Below the pieces are notes generated by a model. The model had not been told where the DNA came from. It saw nothing but the letters and a program-made list of their open reading frames with translations, and made no database searches. Made by a program: the position numbers and the translations under genes. Shown one piece after another: positions 1 to 10,495 of a DNA stretch of 64,000 bases. Numbering within the stretch: position 1 is the stretch's first letter; each line of letters opens with the position of its first letter. This stretch comes from an uncultured Schlesneria sp. (GTDB taxonomy: Bacteria > Planctomycetota > Planctomycetia > Planctomycetales > Planctomycetaceae), in assembly GCA_903904835.1 (NCBI GenBank), contig CAIVEI010000060.1, positions 1-64,000 of the forward strand, given 5' to 3'.

Positions 1-54
1 GGGTTGGCTGCATCCGTTGATGCAGTGCCAGAGGTTTTTTCAGGAGGCCCCTTC

Positions 55-378
55 ATGGGCAAGAAACTGTACGTCGGGAATTTGGCCTACGGAGTTACCG
101 ACAGCCAGTTGGAACAGCTGTTCGCAGCGCATGGTGCCGTGCAGTCGGCACAAGTGATCATGGATCGCGACACAGGTCGATCCAAGGGATTCGGTTTCGT
201 CGAGATGAGCAACTCAGCAGAAGCCGAGTCAGCGATCAACGCTTTGAACGGAGTCGAGAAAGACGGTCGGGCAATGACCGTTAACGAAGCACGACCGAAG
301 GCAGAAGGTGGCGGAGGCGGTGGTGGCCGTGGCCGTAGTGATTACGGAGGCGGTGGTGGTGGTGGCCGTCGCTACTAA
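55..378 (+). CDS. RRM-domain RNA-binding protein with glycine-rich C-terminus
   Basis: Translation from ATG at 55: MGKKLYVGNLAYGVTDSQLEQLF...GRSKGFGFVEM contains RNP2 (LYVGNL) and RNP1 (KGFGFVEM) motifs, then a Gly/Arg-rich tail. Confidence 0.93.
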   Translation: MGKKLYVGNLAYGVTDSQLEQLFAAHGAVQSAQVIMDRDTGRSKGFGFVEMSNSAEAESAINALNGVEKDGRAMTVNEARPKAEGGGGGGGRGRSDYGGGGGGGRRY

Positions 379-402
379 TAAATAGCAGTCCCCATACAAA
401 AC

Positions 403-435
403 AAAAGCCCGGCTTCGAAAGAAGTCGGGCTTTTT
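403..435 (+). terminator. Rho-independent terminator after the RRM gene
   Basis: aaaagcccggcttcgaaagaagtcgggcttttt: GC stem with T-run, 25 bp after the stop. Confidence 0.85.
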
Positions 436-695
436 CGTACAATCAGACAAGATAAAGTGGATGCGCAGTATTTAATTAGACCACGCTCCGTGCCCAAGGC
501 TCGCCTCATAAGATTTATCGCTTGCAACCTTGAAATTAGAGCCTGTACGGATTCCAATGCTGTGGCTGATCTCAACCCAGCACTGAATTCTCGGACCAAC
601 TGACTCACCAGTCCTTTGGCCTCGATATAATGCACCGGATAGCGTTTCGACACCTCTGTACCGTCGGTCCGACAAGCGCGAAATCAGGCCTAAAG

Positions 696-995
696 ATGAT
701 CAGAATCCGAGACGTCATTACTGATAATGGGATCGTCAAAGACTCCCGACTAACAGTGGACTATTACCCAGATATCGGTCCTTCGGCTGTCGGGCCCATC
801 ATGACTGCCGAACTTGAAGCCGCCAGAGATAAGCCACATGGAGTGATCCTATCAGTTGAGGTCCAGAATGACTGGCGCGGTAAGGGATACGAACTTAAGT
901 TCCTTCAGGCCATTTTTGATCAATGGATGGACCTGCATTTTGACGCCAAGGGGAAGGGAATTGAGGAGTTCGTCGAAGCGGCGATCGAACCTTAG
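696..995 (+). CDS. Hypothetical protein (start 630 or 696)
   Basis: ORF with plausible composition (MIRIRDVITDNGIVKDSRLTVDYYPDIGPSAVGPIM...). Confidence 0.5.
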   Translation: MIRIRDVITDNGIVKDSRLTVDYYPDIGPSAVGPIMTAELEAARDKPHGVILSVEVQNDWRGKGYELKFLQAIFDQWMDLHFDAKGKGIEEFVEAAIEP

Positions 996-1103
996 TTTGC
1001 CCAATTACCGGTAATCAAAAAGCCAGAACAACACTTATTGGAACGAAGAAGAGAGCGTCGGTCGAAATGATTGCGAGGTCAAGAGACCTGCCTGCAACAC
1101 GGA

Positions 1104-1592
1104 CTACCCGTCCCGATCCAGGCACTTTCTGACTTCCGCCAGAAATTCCGGGATCGTGAATGGCTTTTGAAATAAATGTTTGTCGCCTTTCGCGGGATCG
1201 AAGTAACGATTCCAGTCGTCGGTATAACCGCTGATAAAAAGAACCTTCAGTCGCGGAGCCAATGATTGTAACGTCTCGGCTAATTGGACCCCGTCCATTT
1301 CTGGCATGATGACATCAGACAAAAGCATGTGAATTGGTTCGGAGTAATTTCGAAAAACCTGAAGCGCATCTTTACCATTCACGGCGGGCAAAACATTATA
1401 ACCGTGGTTCTCCAGGCACCTAACCATCAATCGACGGATCGAATCATGATCCTCGACGACCAGGATGGTTTCGCTTCCCCCACGATGGTTCTTCAAAGGC
1501 TGACTGGTTGCGTGATTGATTGTGACAGGATCTTCAATCGGTTTGTAGGTCGATTGTTGATCGTTTTCGATGTTCATCCCAAAACTTTCCAC
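1104..1592 (-). CDS. Response regulator receiver protein
   Basis: ETILVVEDHDSIRRLMVRCLENHGYNVLPA...MLLSDVIMPEMDGVQLA...LFISGYTDD...FQKPF: canonical REC domain. Confidence 0.93.
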   Translation of the reverse strand: MESFGMNIENDQQSTYKPIEDPVTINHATSQPLKNHRGGSETILVVEDHDSIRRLMVRCLENHGYNVLPAVNGKDALQVFRNYSEPIHMLLSDVIMPEMDGVQLAETLQSLAPRLKVLFISGYTDDWNRYFDPAKGDKHLFQKPFTIPEFLAEVRKCLDRDG

Positions 1593-1651
1593 TGAAAACT
1601 CTGAAACTTATACGGCGATCATGTACATGAAAGGTCCTTCTGAGACACTCA

Positions 1652-4477
1652 TTAATTCTTTGCTGAAAGCAGCGTACTGATGCGACTCATTAATTCGTTT
1701 GGCGAAAAAGGTTTCTGAATAAATGCGCAAGCACCAACGCCGGAAGTCTGGGTAGAAACGTCTTGCTCGCTATAGCCGCTCATCATTAAAACGGGCAGCT
1801 CGACTGACTGTTTACGCAATTCTTTCAGGACTTCCAATCCGTTTTTGCGAGGCATTGTCAGATCGAGAAGCACCAGGGAGATGTTCATTGCATGTTGATG
1901 AAAGACATCTAACCCTTCGCAACCATCCGCTGCAGTGAGAACTCTGAAACCAGCTGCCTGTATGCTTTTCACGAGAAAACTACGAACGAATTCCTCATCA
2001 TCGACAATCAGGATCGTCCCCTTTCCACTGGAAATCCGCTCGTCAGGTTCCTTCGTGCCATTCGGTGTCACGGCTTTAATGGCGGGCAACAACACTTTAA
2101 AAGTGGTTCCCCGACCCATTTCGCTGGCAACATTAATCGTCCCATTGTGGCTTCGAACGATGCCGAGAACGGCAGCCAGCCCCAAGCCTCGGCCCGTCAT
2201 TTTTGTGGAAAAGAAAGGGTCAAATATTTTAGCCAACGTTTCCTTGTTCATTCCGCAGCCGGTGTCCTCGACTTCGACGAACGCATACTCACCTGCGACA
2301 CGCTCGTCAGGAATAAATGGTGAATAGAGACTTGCCGCATTCACGTTTCGAATTCCAGTCCGCACATAAATTTCACCTGCTTGTCCCTGGAAAGCGTCGG
2401 AAGCATTGGTAATCAAATTCATGATGATTTGCTGGGCTTGAGCGGCGTCGCCCTCGAAAGAGGCTGGCTCAAGGTTCAAAAAAATCTCCACGTTCTTGCC
2501 AACGACGGTTTTCAAAAGATGAATCGTCTCATTGACCAAAAAGTCGAGTCGAACCGGCTGAATTACAAATTGCCCCTTCCCTGAATACGCAAGCATCTGA
2601 CTCGTCAATTTCGCGGCACTTTTCGCGGCACTCTCGATTTCGTCGAGGTAACAGTCGACGGGCGTTTCCTGCGGTAATTCCATCCGTGCAAGGCTTGCAT
2701 TGCCCAGCATAGCAGTCAACAAGTTGTTAAAATCATGAGCAATTCCGCTTGCCATCACGCCCAATCCTTCCAGCTTTTGGGCATGGAGCATCTGCTCTTG
2801 AAGCATGCGGCGCTCGTTCTCGGCCCGTTTGCGTTCGCTGACGTCTCGCATCAACGCGAAATTCAATTCACGATCACCAATTTTCACGTAGTTGGCACTG
2901 ACCTCGACTGGAAACACTCGGCCATTCTTTGTTCGGTGCCGGGTTTCAAGAATGATCGTGCCGCGTCTTTTGACGTCTTCAAAGTGAGCTTCCCAAACAT
3001 CGGGCTGGTAATCAGGAACCACATCCACGTCGGAAATCAACATCTCGAGCAATTCGTCGCGTGAATAGCCAAGCTGCGAGCAACAAGCGTCATTGACATA
3101 CTGTATGCGGCCTTCACGACTGATCCAAGCCACGCTATCAGCGGTGTTATCGACGCAGAATTTCATGAGTTGTAGCGACTCTGCCGCCATCTTCTGTTCG
3201 GTAATGTCGACATGACAACCAATCATTCGTGTCGGATTGCCATTCTTGTCGCGAAGTAACTCGCCGCGAGCGTTAACCCATCTCCAAGAACCGTCTTTGT
3301 GACGCATCCGAAACTCAGCGTCATAGTTTGCAATTTTTCCTGCCAAGTATTTTTCAAGACGTTCAAGTGCGATCGGCTGGTCATCAGGATGGAGACGTGA
3401 CTCCCATTCACCGCGCCGGTTCTCGATCTCATATTCAGCATAACCAAGCTGACTTTTCCACTCACGCGAGAAATAGACAGTGTTGGCCTCGAGGTCCCAG
3501 TCCCACAGCCCCATGTTCAAAGCCTTCATGGCGAACGTCAATCGCTGGTCGCTACGTTGATGCTGCTCGTCGCTTCGCTTGCGGGAAGTGATGTCACGAA
3601 TGACTCCAATAGAGTGAGTCAACTCACCTTTAGAGTTACAAATGGGCGAAATCAGCAGGTCATTCCAATATTCAGTTCCGTCTTTGCGGTAATTGCGAAT
3701 CTCAAACCTGAAATCAGTGACACGGTTTTCCGAATTGCGTTTTACCGCAAGGGATTGTGAATCGGCCAATCCTCCTTGGAAAGGATGCCATGTTTGCCCC
3801 AGCATTTCTGATTGAGAATAGCCGGTAATTAACTCAAACGCCTCGTTGACCCATTGAATTTTCTGGTCGACATCCATGATGATCACGCCCTGAGAGACCG
3901 CCTTTAACGCGAGATCGCTCAACAGCCATTTGTTTTCCACCAGTTTTTGTTCCGTCACGTCGATCAAAACAACCTGGCAGGCAGTACGGTCTGAAGAAAG
4001 GGAAGCTTCCAATCGGACATCGTTCCTCTTTCCTCCGTCTCGCGTCATCGTTAGATCTGCAGACTCGGTGGTTCCCGTTGCAAAAACCTCCGCAAGAATC
4101 CTGGCAAAACATAACTGATCTGTTTTGGTTAATAACAAATCGAATTTGCTTCCACGCAATTGTTGGACATTATTACCAACGAACTTCGACGCAGCGAGAT
4201 TCACGTCGACAATGACTCCGTCTGAATTCAGATTGAAGTAACCGACAGGTGCAGAGTTGAACAAGTCAACATAACGTTTTAAGCCAGCTTCGATCTCGGT
4301 CCTTGCCGCGCAAAGTTGCTCATTCCGTATCTCGATCTCGATCTCACGGACTTGCAACTCGTGTTGAAACCGTCGCAATTCGTCTTCCGAGAGGTTTTTG
4401 TCAATTGAAGGATTTTCCTTCAATCGCATTTCAGCGGCACGTCTCAACAAAACGGGCTCGTTTTCAAAAAGATTCAT
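1652..4477 (-). CDS. Multi-PAS hybrid sensor histidine kinase with C-terminal receiver domain
   Basis: Several PAS/PAC segments, H-box GIAHDFNNLLTAMLGN, N-box NLITNASDA, G-box DTGCGMNKETL, C-terminal REC (ILIVDDEEFVRSFLVKSIQ...LLDLTMPRKNGLEVL). Confidence 0.95.
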   Translation of the reverse strand: MNLFENEPVLLRRAAEMRLKENPSIDKNLSEDELRRFQHELQVREIEIEIRNEQLCAARTEIEAGLKRYVDLFNSAPVGYFNLNSDGVIVDVNLAASKFVGNNVQQLRGSKFDLLLTKTDQLCFARILAEVFATGTTESADLTMTRDGGKRNDVRLEASLSSDRTACQVVLIDVTEQKLVENKWLLSDLALKAVSQGVIIMDVDQKIQWVNEAFELITGYSQSEMLGQTWHPFQGGLADSQSLAVKRNSENRVTDFRFEIRNYRKDGTEYWNDLLISPICNSKGELTHSIGVIRDITSRKRSDEQHQRSDQRLTFAMKALNMGLWDWDLEANTVYFSREWKSQLGYAEYEIENRRGEWESRLHPDDQPIALERLEKYLAGKIANYDAEFRMRHKDGSWRWVNARGELLRDKNGNPTRMIGCHVDITEQKMAAESLQLMKFCVDNTADSVAWISREGRIQYVNDACCSQLGYSRDELLEMLISDVDVVPDYQPDVWEAHFEDVKRRGTIILETRHRTKNGRVFPVEVSANYVKIGDRELNFALMRDVSERKRAENERRMLQEQMLHAQKLEGLGVMASGIAHDFNNLLTAMLGNASLARMELPQETPVDCYLDEIESAAKSAAKLTSQMLAYSGKGQFVIQPVRLDFLVNETIHLLKTVVGKNVEIFLNLEPASFEGDAAQAQQIIMNLITNASDAFQGQAGEIYVRTGIRNVNAASLYSPFIPDERVAGEYAFVEVEDTGCGMNKETLAKIFDPFFSTKMTGRGLGLAAVLGIVRSHNGTINVASEMGRGTTFKVLLPAIKAVTPNGTKEPDERISSGKGTILIVDDEEFVRSFLVKSIQAAGFRVLTAADGCEGLDVFHQHAMNISLVLLDLTMPRKNGLEVLKELRKQSVELPVLMMSGYSEQDVSTQTSGVGACAFIQKPFSPNELMSRISTLLSAKN

Positions 4478-4755
4478 TTCAAATTGCCCATTCCTTGTCC
4501 ACGAGTGGCGACCTTGGGTTCGCCCCGACTCCCCAGGCGAGTGAGAGGTCCGTCAACTTGATTAAGAGAACGTCAATATGGTTGTCTATCGTTCGATAGT
4601 ATATCAGACGAATGGCGAAATATTGATTATGTTTTTCTTTGAACGAGTGTAACCGAAACAACGAACACCGTGTCTCAAGAGTCATTTATTTAGAAATACC
4701 GTAAACTGATTGTTTTCCATCGAGTATCTTCGGTGAGAACGCTTAGCCCCCCAGG

Positions 4756-5256
4756 ATGACCGAGAGAGAAATGGCTGAAGCCTACGACGACCGAAGCGGA
4801 CAATTTGCTGGCGGGATCGTCGAGAAAGAACCGGAGACCGGGCTGCCGGCATTACTTCATTCAGTCACCGCAACATCTTTTGAGTGGGACATCGAGTCGG
4901 ACAAGTTTGTACGTCATTTTTCGAAGGAACCGGCGTTCCCTGCAAATCGTGATCTGCCTGAATCGTTGAATCAAGTGAGAACGGTGGTCTATCCCATTGA
5001 TCTCATCGGTTTTGATGCAGCATTCGATTCACTGTTGGCAAACGGCTCTGATTACCACAACCTTTTCCGTGTCATCCGACTGGATCGCACGATCGTATGG
5101 CTCGAAGAATGGGGGCAATTGGAACGGGACGGACACGGTACACGACAAAAGCTAAGGGGATTCTCGATCAATGTGACCGACCGAATGCGGTCGTTTTGCG
5201 AATTGGAAGAACTAAACCGTTTCTTCGGCTCGCGATTGACTTGTGTGCAACCATAG
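4756..5256 (+). CDS. PAS-fold protein
   Basis: ATSFEWDIESDKFVRHF...VVYPIDLIGFDAAFDSLLANGSDYHNLFRVIRLDRTIVWLEEWGQLERDGHGTRQKLRGFSINVTDR resembles a PAS_3/PAC segment. Confidence 0.65.
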   Translation: MTEREMAEAYDDRSGQFAGGIVEKEPETGLPALLHSVTATSFEWDIESDKFVRHFSKEPAFPANRDLPESLNQVRTVVYPIDLIGFDAAFDSLLANGSDYHNLFRVIRLDRTIVWLEEWGQLERDGHGTRQKLRGFSINVTDRMRSFCELEELNRFFGSRLTCVQP

Positions 5257-5733
5257 CCAACATGTTTGCTAATGTTTTCGAACTTGAGCTAAAGATTTTT
5301 CCCTGCCGTCAGTTCGAGAAGAAGAATCCGAGGAACGACTCTTGAGGAACTTGACGTCGGAAGCGTCGCCAAAGTTCCTCGGGTTCATGGAGCGGTAGCT
5401 CCTGGCGAACCGCTTGTAGCGGCTCTCGCGCTTCCGGTGGACGTCGGGGTTGGCTTTTGAAGAGTTGAACGCCTCTTCAGGTTAAGCTGGCTGGGATAAC
5501 CGAACCGAACGATCTAAGGCATCGTCGCGGGGTTTTCTTTTTTGCCGGTCGCGGCCATCATGCTCAACTGATAAAATCAGGGGAGTGTAATTGACGGCTT
5601 CCGTGGATCCCTCAAAAAATATTGGATTTCCCTGGAAGCAGTGCATTGTCACAAGTCCGGCTCTGCAATGCTGCTGGATGTTTTTGCCTGGCCCCGTTTT
5701 CAGAAGTCGTTTTTGTGAGGACTCAGATTTTCC

Positions 5734-6945
5734 ATGTCGAAAGGTAACGTGCTGATCGGTCAGTCGGGCGGACCGACTTCCGTGATAAATTCGTCACTGG
5801 CGGGAGTGATAGATGCTGCAAGAAAAAGCGAACGAATTGGTCGAGTCTTCGGCATGCGGTATGGAATCGAGGGGGTCTTGAATGATTACCTCGTCGATCT
5901 CGGCAGCGAATCGCCGGAAGTCCTCGATAGACTTCGAACGACTCCCGGAAGTGCACTCGGGTCAAGCCGCCTGAAACTGAAAGACGAACATTTTCCTGCT
6001 GTTCTTGAACAACTGAAGAAATATGACATTCGTTACTACTTCATGATTGGCGGCAATGACACCATGGATACGATCCACCGTGTCACACAGTACGCCAATG
6101 ATAACGGTCATGAGATGATCGGTGTCGGAGTCCCCAAAACGGTCGACAATGATCTTCACGGTACCGACCACACTCCGGGTTATCCGAGTGCGGCTCGCTA
6201 CGTCGCCTTAAGCGTCTTGCAGGCCGGAATTCTGGCCCGAGACATGCAGAAAGTCGATCAGTTTGTCATCTATCAATCAATTGGCCGCAGCGCGGGTTGG
6301 CTGCCTGCTGCCGCCGCTTGTGCTCATATCGCAGACAAGACACCGCCGCACATCCTGCTTTTGCCCGAACGGACGTTCGAACGTGACAAGTTCATGTCGG
6401 CAGTGGCCGAGGCTCATAAATCACACGGATTCGTCAGCATCGTCTGTGGCGAAGGAATTACCTACGCCGACGGGACACCTGTCAGCGTTTCGCAGACGCA
6501 TGACAAGTTTGGCAACGTCGAATTCGGAGCGATGGGTGGAACAAGCGCCGCCATGATGCTGCACCGTTTGATCTGTGACGAATTTGGCTGGCGAGGCGAA
6601 TTCCAGGTGACAGAATCGTTGCCAATGTGCTCGGCCGACCGTGGTGTGAAACTCGACTTTGACGAGGCATTTGCCTGCGGGCAACAGGCTGTCAAGCTGG
6701 CAACCACCGGTGTTGGTGGCGTCATGGTCACGATGAATCGACGAAATCAACCTCGCGAAAAATACGAAATTGATTTCGGCACGATCTCACTCAGTGAAGT
6801 TGCCAACCACGAGCGACCAATGCCAGACAGCTTCATCACGTCAGACGGTTTCGGAGTCACCGATGAATTTCTGGACTATGTCTCGCCTCTCGTTGGTGAA
6901 TTGCCGACGTATGCGACGCTGGTAGCAAATCGGGCGAAACCGTAA
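5734..6945 (+). CDS. 6-phosphofructokinase, probably PPi-dependent type
   Basis: MSKGNVLIGQSGGPTSVINSSLAGV...YFMIGGNDTMDTIHRV...VGVPKTVDNDLHGTDHTPGYPSAARY: PFK motifs with the GGNDT/PKTxDND pattern. Confidence 0.92.
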   Translation: MSKGNVLIGQSGGPTSVINSSLAGVIDAARKSERIGRVFGMRYGIEGVLNDYLVDLGSESPEVLDRLRTTPGSALGSSRLKLKDEHFPAVLEQLKKYDIRYYFMIGGNDTMDTIHRVTQYANDNGHEMIGVGVPKTVDNDLHGTDHTPGYPSAARYVALSVLQAGILARDMQKVDQFVIYQSIGRSAGWLPAAAACAHIADKTPPHILLLPERTFERDKFMSAVAEAHKSHGFVSIVCGEGITYADGTPVSVSQTHDKFGNVEFGAMGGTSAAMMLHRLICDEFGWRGEFQVTESLPMCSADRGVKLDFDEAFACGQQAVKLATTGVGGVMVTMNRRNQPREKYEIDFGTISLSEVANHERPMPDSFITSDGFGVTDEFLDYVSPLVGELPTYATLVANRAKP

Positions 6946-6986
6946 CAAAAACTCAATCACTACGAAGGCAATAAAGGAACCTGCAC

Positions 6987-8000
6987 GTGATTTTAGACCG
7001 ATCGCCTTATTCCGATTTCAACCTCATCACGGATATGGTCGCTGCTGCGAACGTGATCCGAATGTTTGATACGTCGGTCGTTAAAAAAACTGCCGCAGAG
7101 ATTAATGCAGTCGGAAAATTGTTGATTTCAGGCGAAGGTTCAAGTCGCATGTTTCCGGCGAAAAGCGCGATCACACACGCGCGACGAATGGGTTGGCTTT
7201 TTTCGATTGCCACCGAAGGGGGACGACAGTCACAAGAGTATCGTCTGGACGACTGGGCCGTACTCGGTGTGTCAAACTCAGGTCGCACGGCCGAGGTCAT
7301 TCGCCTGTTCAATACCCTCAAAGCCGCAGGCAATCCGCATCGATACAGTCTGACAGCAAGCCCTGCGTCAATTCTCGAGTCACTTGCCTCCAGCGGCCAC
7401 GTATTGAATTGCGGAAAGGAAGGTGCTGTCGCCGCAACGAAAAGCGTCGTCGAACAAGCTCTTTATTGTCGCGCCATCATCGAATCAATCGCTGGCGAAG
7501 AAACACTCGCAGGACGCTTATCATCCTTGGCAGATCAGTTCTTAGAAGCACTCGCCCTGCCGATTGATCACGAAATTGCCAAAAAGGTCGCACGGGCAGG
7601 TTCCATCTACTTCGCCGGTCGAAACGACGGCGTCGCAGAAGAACTGACGTTGAAAACGAACGAGATCACTCGTAAACGAGGCGACTATCTGGAAGGAACC
7701 TATGCCGTTCACGGGATCGAAGAATCGATGCAAGCGGACGACGTTGTTGTCTGGATCGAACCCTTCGAAGAATCTGAACAAAAATTCTACGACGTACTCG
7801 TCAAAGGTGTCGGCATGACCGTCATCGCCATCGCGTCACGACCAACATTGTTCCCAACAATCCAAATTCCTGACGCTGGCGACCTGGCAAGTTTCGTCCA
7901 ACTCGCCGCAGGCTGGAACCTGCTGGTTGAAGCAGGCCTGCAACTCAACATCAACATCGACAAACCCCAACGAGCCCGAAAAGTCGGCAACGAATTTTAG
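6987..8000 (+). CDS. SIS-domain sugar isomerase/deaminase-like protein
   Basis: LISGEGSSRMFPAKSA...WAVLGVSNSGRTAEVIRLFNTLK...AATKSVVEQALYCRAI: two SIS-like segments. Confidence 0.85.
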   Translation: MILDRSPYSDFNLITDMVAAANVIRMFDTSVVKKTAAEINAVGKLLISGEGSSRMFPAKSAITHARRMGWLFSIATEGGRQSQEYRLDDWAVLGVSNSGRTAEVIRLFNTLKAAGNPHRYSLTASPASILESLASSGHVLNCGKEGAVAATKSVVEQALYCRAIIESIAGEETLAGRLSSLADQFLEALALPIDHEIAKKVARAGSIYFAGRNDGVAEELTLKTNEITRKRGDYLEGTYAVHGIEESMQADDVVVWIEPFEESEQKFYDVLVKGVGMTVIAIASRPTLFPTIQIPDAGDLASFVQLAAGWNLLVEAGLQLNINIDKPQRARKVGNEF

Positions 8001-8120
8001 TGCTCGCGTTCGTGATTGAGGCAACGACCGAATGCACGTTTCCGCGGGTAACGATCTTTATGCTCGCGTTCGGGATTGAGGCAATCCTTGGATGCACCTT
8101 TCCGCGGATCACGCCCATTC
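8001..8120. repeat. Two-copy imperfect tandem repeat, 60-bp period
   Basis: tgctcgcgttcgtgattgaggcaacgaccgaatgcacgtttccgcgggtaacg at 8001 and tgctcgcgttcgggattgaggcaatccttggatgcacctttccgcggatcacg at 8061. Confidence 0.85.
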
Positions 8121-8208
8121 GAAATATCGAAAAACATTGATTTGTTCTACCGATTGATTAGACTATTCGTTTGGTTCAGAACGGTCAGTTGCCCCGGGAG
8201 AAGTTGAA

Positions 8209-9510
8209 ATGTTTTCATTTCACGGCCAGTCTCAGCGTTTTTGTGATCGATTTCCACGTCGAGATTTCTTCCGGATCGGGGGACTTGCGATTGGTGGGCT
8301 GACGCTTCCAAAGTTGCTTCAAGCTGAGCAGGCTTCTGCCGGACGAGCGACCGGCAAGTCGATCATCAACATTTACCTGGCCGGCGGACCCACGCACCTC
8401 GATACATTCGATCTCAAACCAGCGGCCGCTCGCGAGTTTCGCGGTGAGTTTCAGCCGATTCCGACCAATGTACCCGGAATGCAGATTTGCGAGCTGATGC
8501 CAAAGCTTAGTCAGGTCGGAGACAAGTTCTCGGTGATCCGTTCAATCTCGGGGCTACGCGATGAACATGCTCCTCAACAAAGCGATTCGGGATGGAGCGA
8601 ACAATCATTAAGAAATATGGGCGGACGACCTGGGATCGGTTCTGTCATGTCCAAACTCTGGGGACCGTCGCAGACAACGGTCAATGGCACCGCTCCGACA
8701 TTCGTCGATTTGACCGGATGGACGAAGACAGGTTTCACGGGTCAGATCAATGCGGGATTTCGACCAGATGGCGAAGGCCGGCAGAACCTGAGTCTCAATC
8801 AAACGGTTAGCTTGCGTCGGTTGGATGATCGTAAAGCTCTTCTTAGTGGACTTGATCGACTGCAACGGAACGTTGATCAATCAGGCATGCTGACCGCGAT
8901 CGACAGTTATACAGATCGTGCGGTTGGCATCGTGACGTCGGGCGAACTCGCCAAGGCGATGGATCTGCGACAAGAAGACCCCCGACAGTTAGAACGATAC
9001 GGTGCAAAAAACGGGAACGAAAACCAACGCTTTATTCTGGCACGGCGGTTGATCCAGTCGGGTGCTCGATGTGTTTCGTTCTCGTGGGGAGGCTGGGATA
9101 CTCACGGTGACAACTTCAACGCGATGCGTCGCCAGTTACCACCATTAGACCAGGGGCTGGCGGCACTGATCGATGACTTGGATGCTCACGGACTCCTGGA
9201 AAGCACGATCATCATGATGTCGGGTGAATTCGGACGAACTCCGCGCGTTAATAACACAGCGGGTCGCGACCACTGGGCACGAGCCTCATTCTTCTTCCTG
9301 GCCGGGGGCGGGTTACGACACGGACAGATGATCGGTGCAACCAGTCGCAACGGCGAAGAACCGATCGAACGACCGATTCACATTCAGAACGTCTTCCATA
9401 CAGTATACCACCAGTTGGGAATCGACTCGAATACGGTAGTACTCACCGATCCGAACGGTCGACCTCAATACCTCGTCGAAGACAGAAAGTTGATTACTGA
9501 ACTGCTTTAG
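8209..9510 (+). CDS. DUF1501 (sulfatase-like) family protein
   Basis: CDRFPRRDFFRIGGLAIGGLTLPKLL... SIINIYLAGGPTHLDTFDLKP...GEFGRTPRVNNTAGRDHW: DUF1501 signature. Confidence 0.93.
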   Translation: MFSFHGQSQRFCDRFPRRDFFRIGGLAIGGLTLPKLLQAEQASAGRATGKSIINIYLAGGPTHLDTFDLKPAAAREFRGEFQPIPTNVPGMQICELMPKLSQVGDKFSVIRSISGLRDEHAPQQSDSGWSEQSLRNMGGRPGIGSVMSKLWGPSQTTVNGTAPTFVDLTGWTKTGFTGQINAGFRPDGEGRQNLSLNQTVSLRRLDDRKALLSGLDRLQRNVDQSGMLTAIDSYTDRAVGIVTSGELAKAMDLRQEDPRQLERYGAKNGNENQRFILARRLIQSGARCVSFSWGGWDTHGDNFNAMRRQLPPLDQGLAALIDDLDAHGLLESTIIMMSGEFGRTPRVNNTAGRDHWARASFFFLAGGGLRHGQMIGATSRNGEEPIERPIHIQNVFHTVYHQLGIDSNTVVLTDPNGRPQYLVEDRKLITELL

Positions 9511-9518
9511 GACTTGGT

Positions 9519-10412
9519 TCAGCCGGCGGCTCGCATTTCCAATTCGACGGCGCTGACAGCGACGATGGCAATTCCTAATTTGTCGGCGAGCTCGATCACC
9601 TCGGGCTCGTCGAGAATGATCGTCTTGTCGCTTTCGATAGCCAGCACTCGACCACCCGATTCGTGCATGGTTCGAATGGTCTGCACTCCGATCGTGGGCA
9701 CGTCGAACCGCATGTCCTGTTTCGGTTTGGCCGCCTTGACGACAGTGAAGCCACCCCTTCGACAGAGTTCTGCCGACCGACGGATCGCCCGGTCAGTCCC
9801 TTCAATTGCCTCCACGGCAATGACTGCCATGTCGTGGACGATCACCGACTGACCAACGTCCAGTCGACCCATTTCTTTGGCCAATTCCCAGCCGAAGCGG
9901 ATGTCTCGCCATTGAGACTCCGTCGGCTTACGTTTCGTCAGGAAACCGTGTTTCACGAGTAGCTCCGGACAGTAATCGAGGGCGGAATCGAAGAAAATAT
10001 TATCGCGTTCAAATTCACGAATCACAGCAAGTAACAGGGTGTCATCCTTACGATCTCGTTTTGCGTAACAGAGCCACATGTGGATCGTTCGCCAGTCGGG
10101 CATTAACCGAAGTATTCGAAATGGCTGGAATAGAACTGTCTTTTCAATTTTACCTGCCATGACGACACGATTAATCCGCGCCTTCTTGAACAGGCTGATC
10201 GCTCGACCAACACGAGCCAGCGGCGCTTCAACGTAGGAATGACAGATTGTACGAAGTTCAGGTGGTGCCATTCCCATCACACCGACACCATAGACCTGGT
10301 GGCCCTGGTCTCTCGCCGCTTCTGCGAACGAAATCGGAAACCGACCGGCGCCAGCCAGTAGACCGACTCGACGTCCGCTCGTTTTCAATTCGCTGTCTGA
10401 GGCTCCGTCCAT
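9519..10412 (-). CDS. lpxI: UDP-2,3-diacylglucosamine diphosphatase LpxI-like (DUF1009)
   Basis: VGLLAGAGRFPISFAEAARDQGHQVYGVGV...RVVMAGKIEKT...; next to lpxD. Confidence 0.87.
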   Translation of the reverse strand: MDGASDSELKTSGRRVGLLAGAGRFPISFAEAARDQGHQVYGVGVMGMAPPELRTICHSYVEAPLARVGRAISLFKKARINRVVMAGKIEKTVLFQPFRILRLMPDWRTIHMWLCYAKRDRKDDTLLLAVIREFERDNIFFDSALDYCPELLVKHGFLTKRKPTESQWRDIRFGWELAKEMGRLDVGQSVIVHDMAVIAVEAIEGTDRAIRRSAELCRRGGFTVVKAAKPKQDMRFDVPTIGVQTIRTMHESGGRVLAIESDKTIILDEPEVIELADKLGIAIVAVSAVELEMRAAG

Positions 10413-10495
10413 GGAGTCCAGGCCCTTCTATTCAATTCTTTAAATGGGAAATCTCATCCTGAGTTTCCGTGATATCGATTAATCGCTCGATACAC

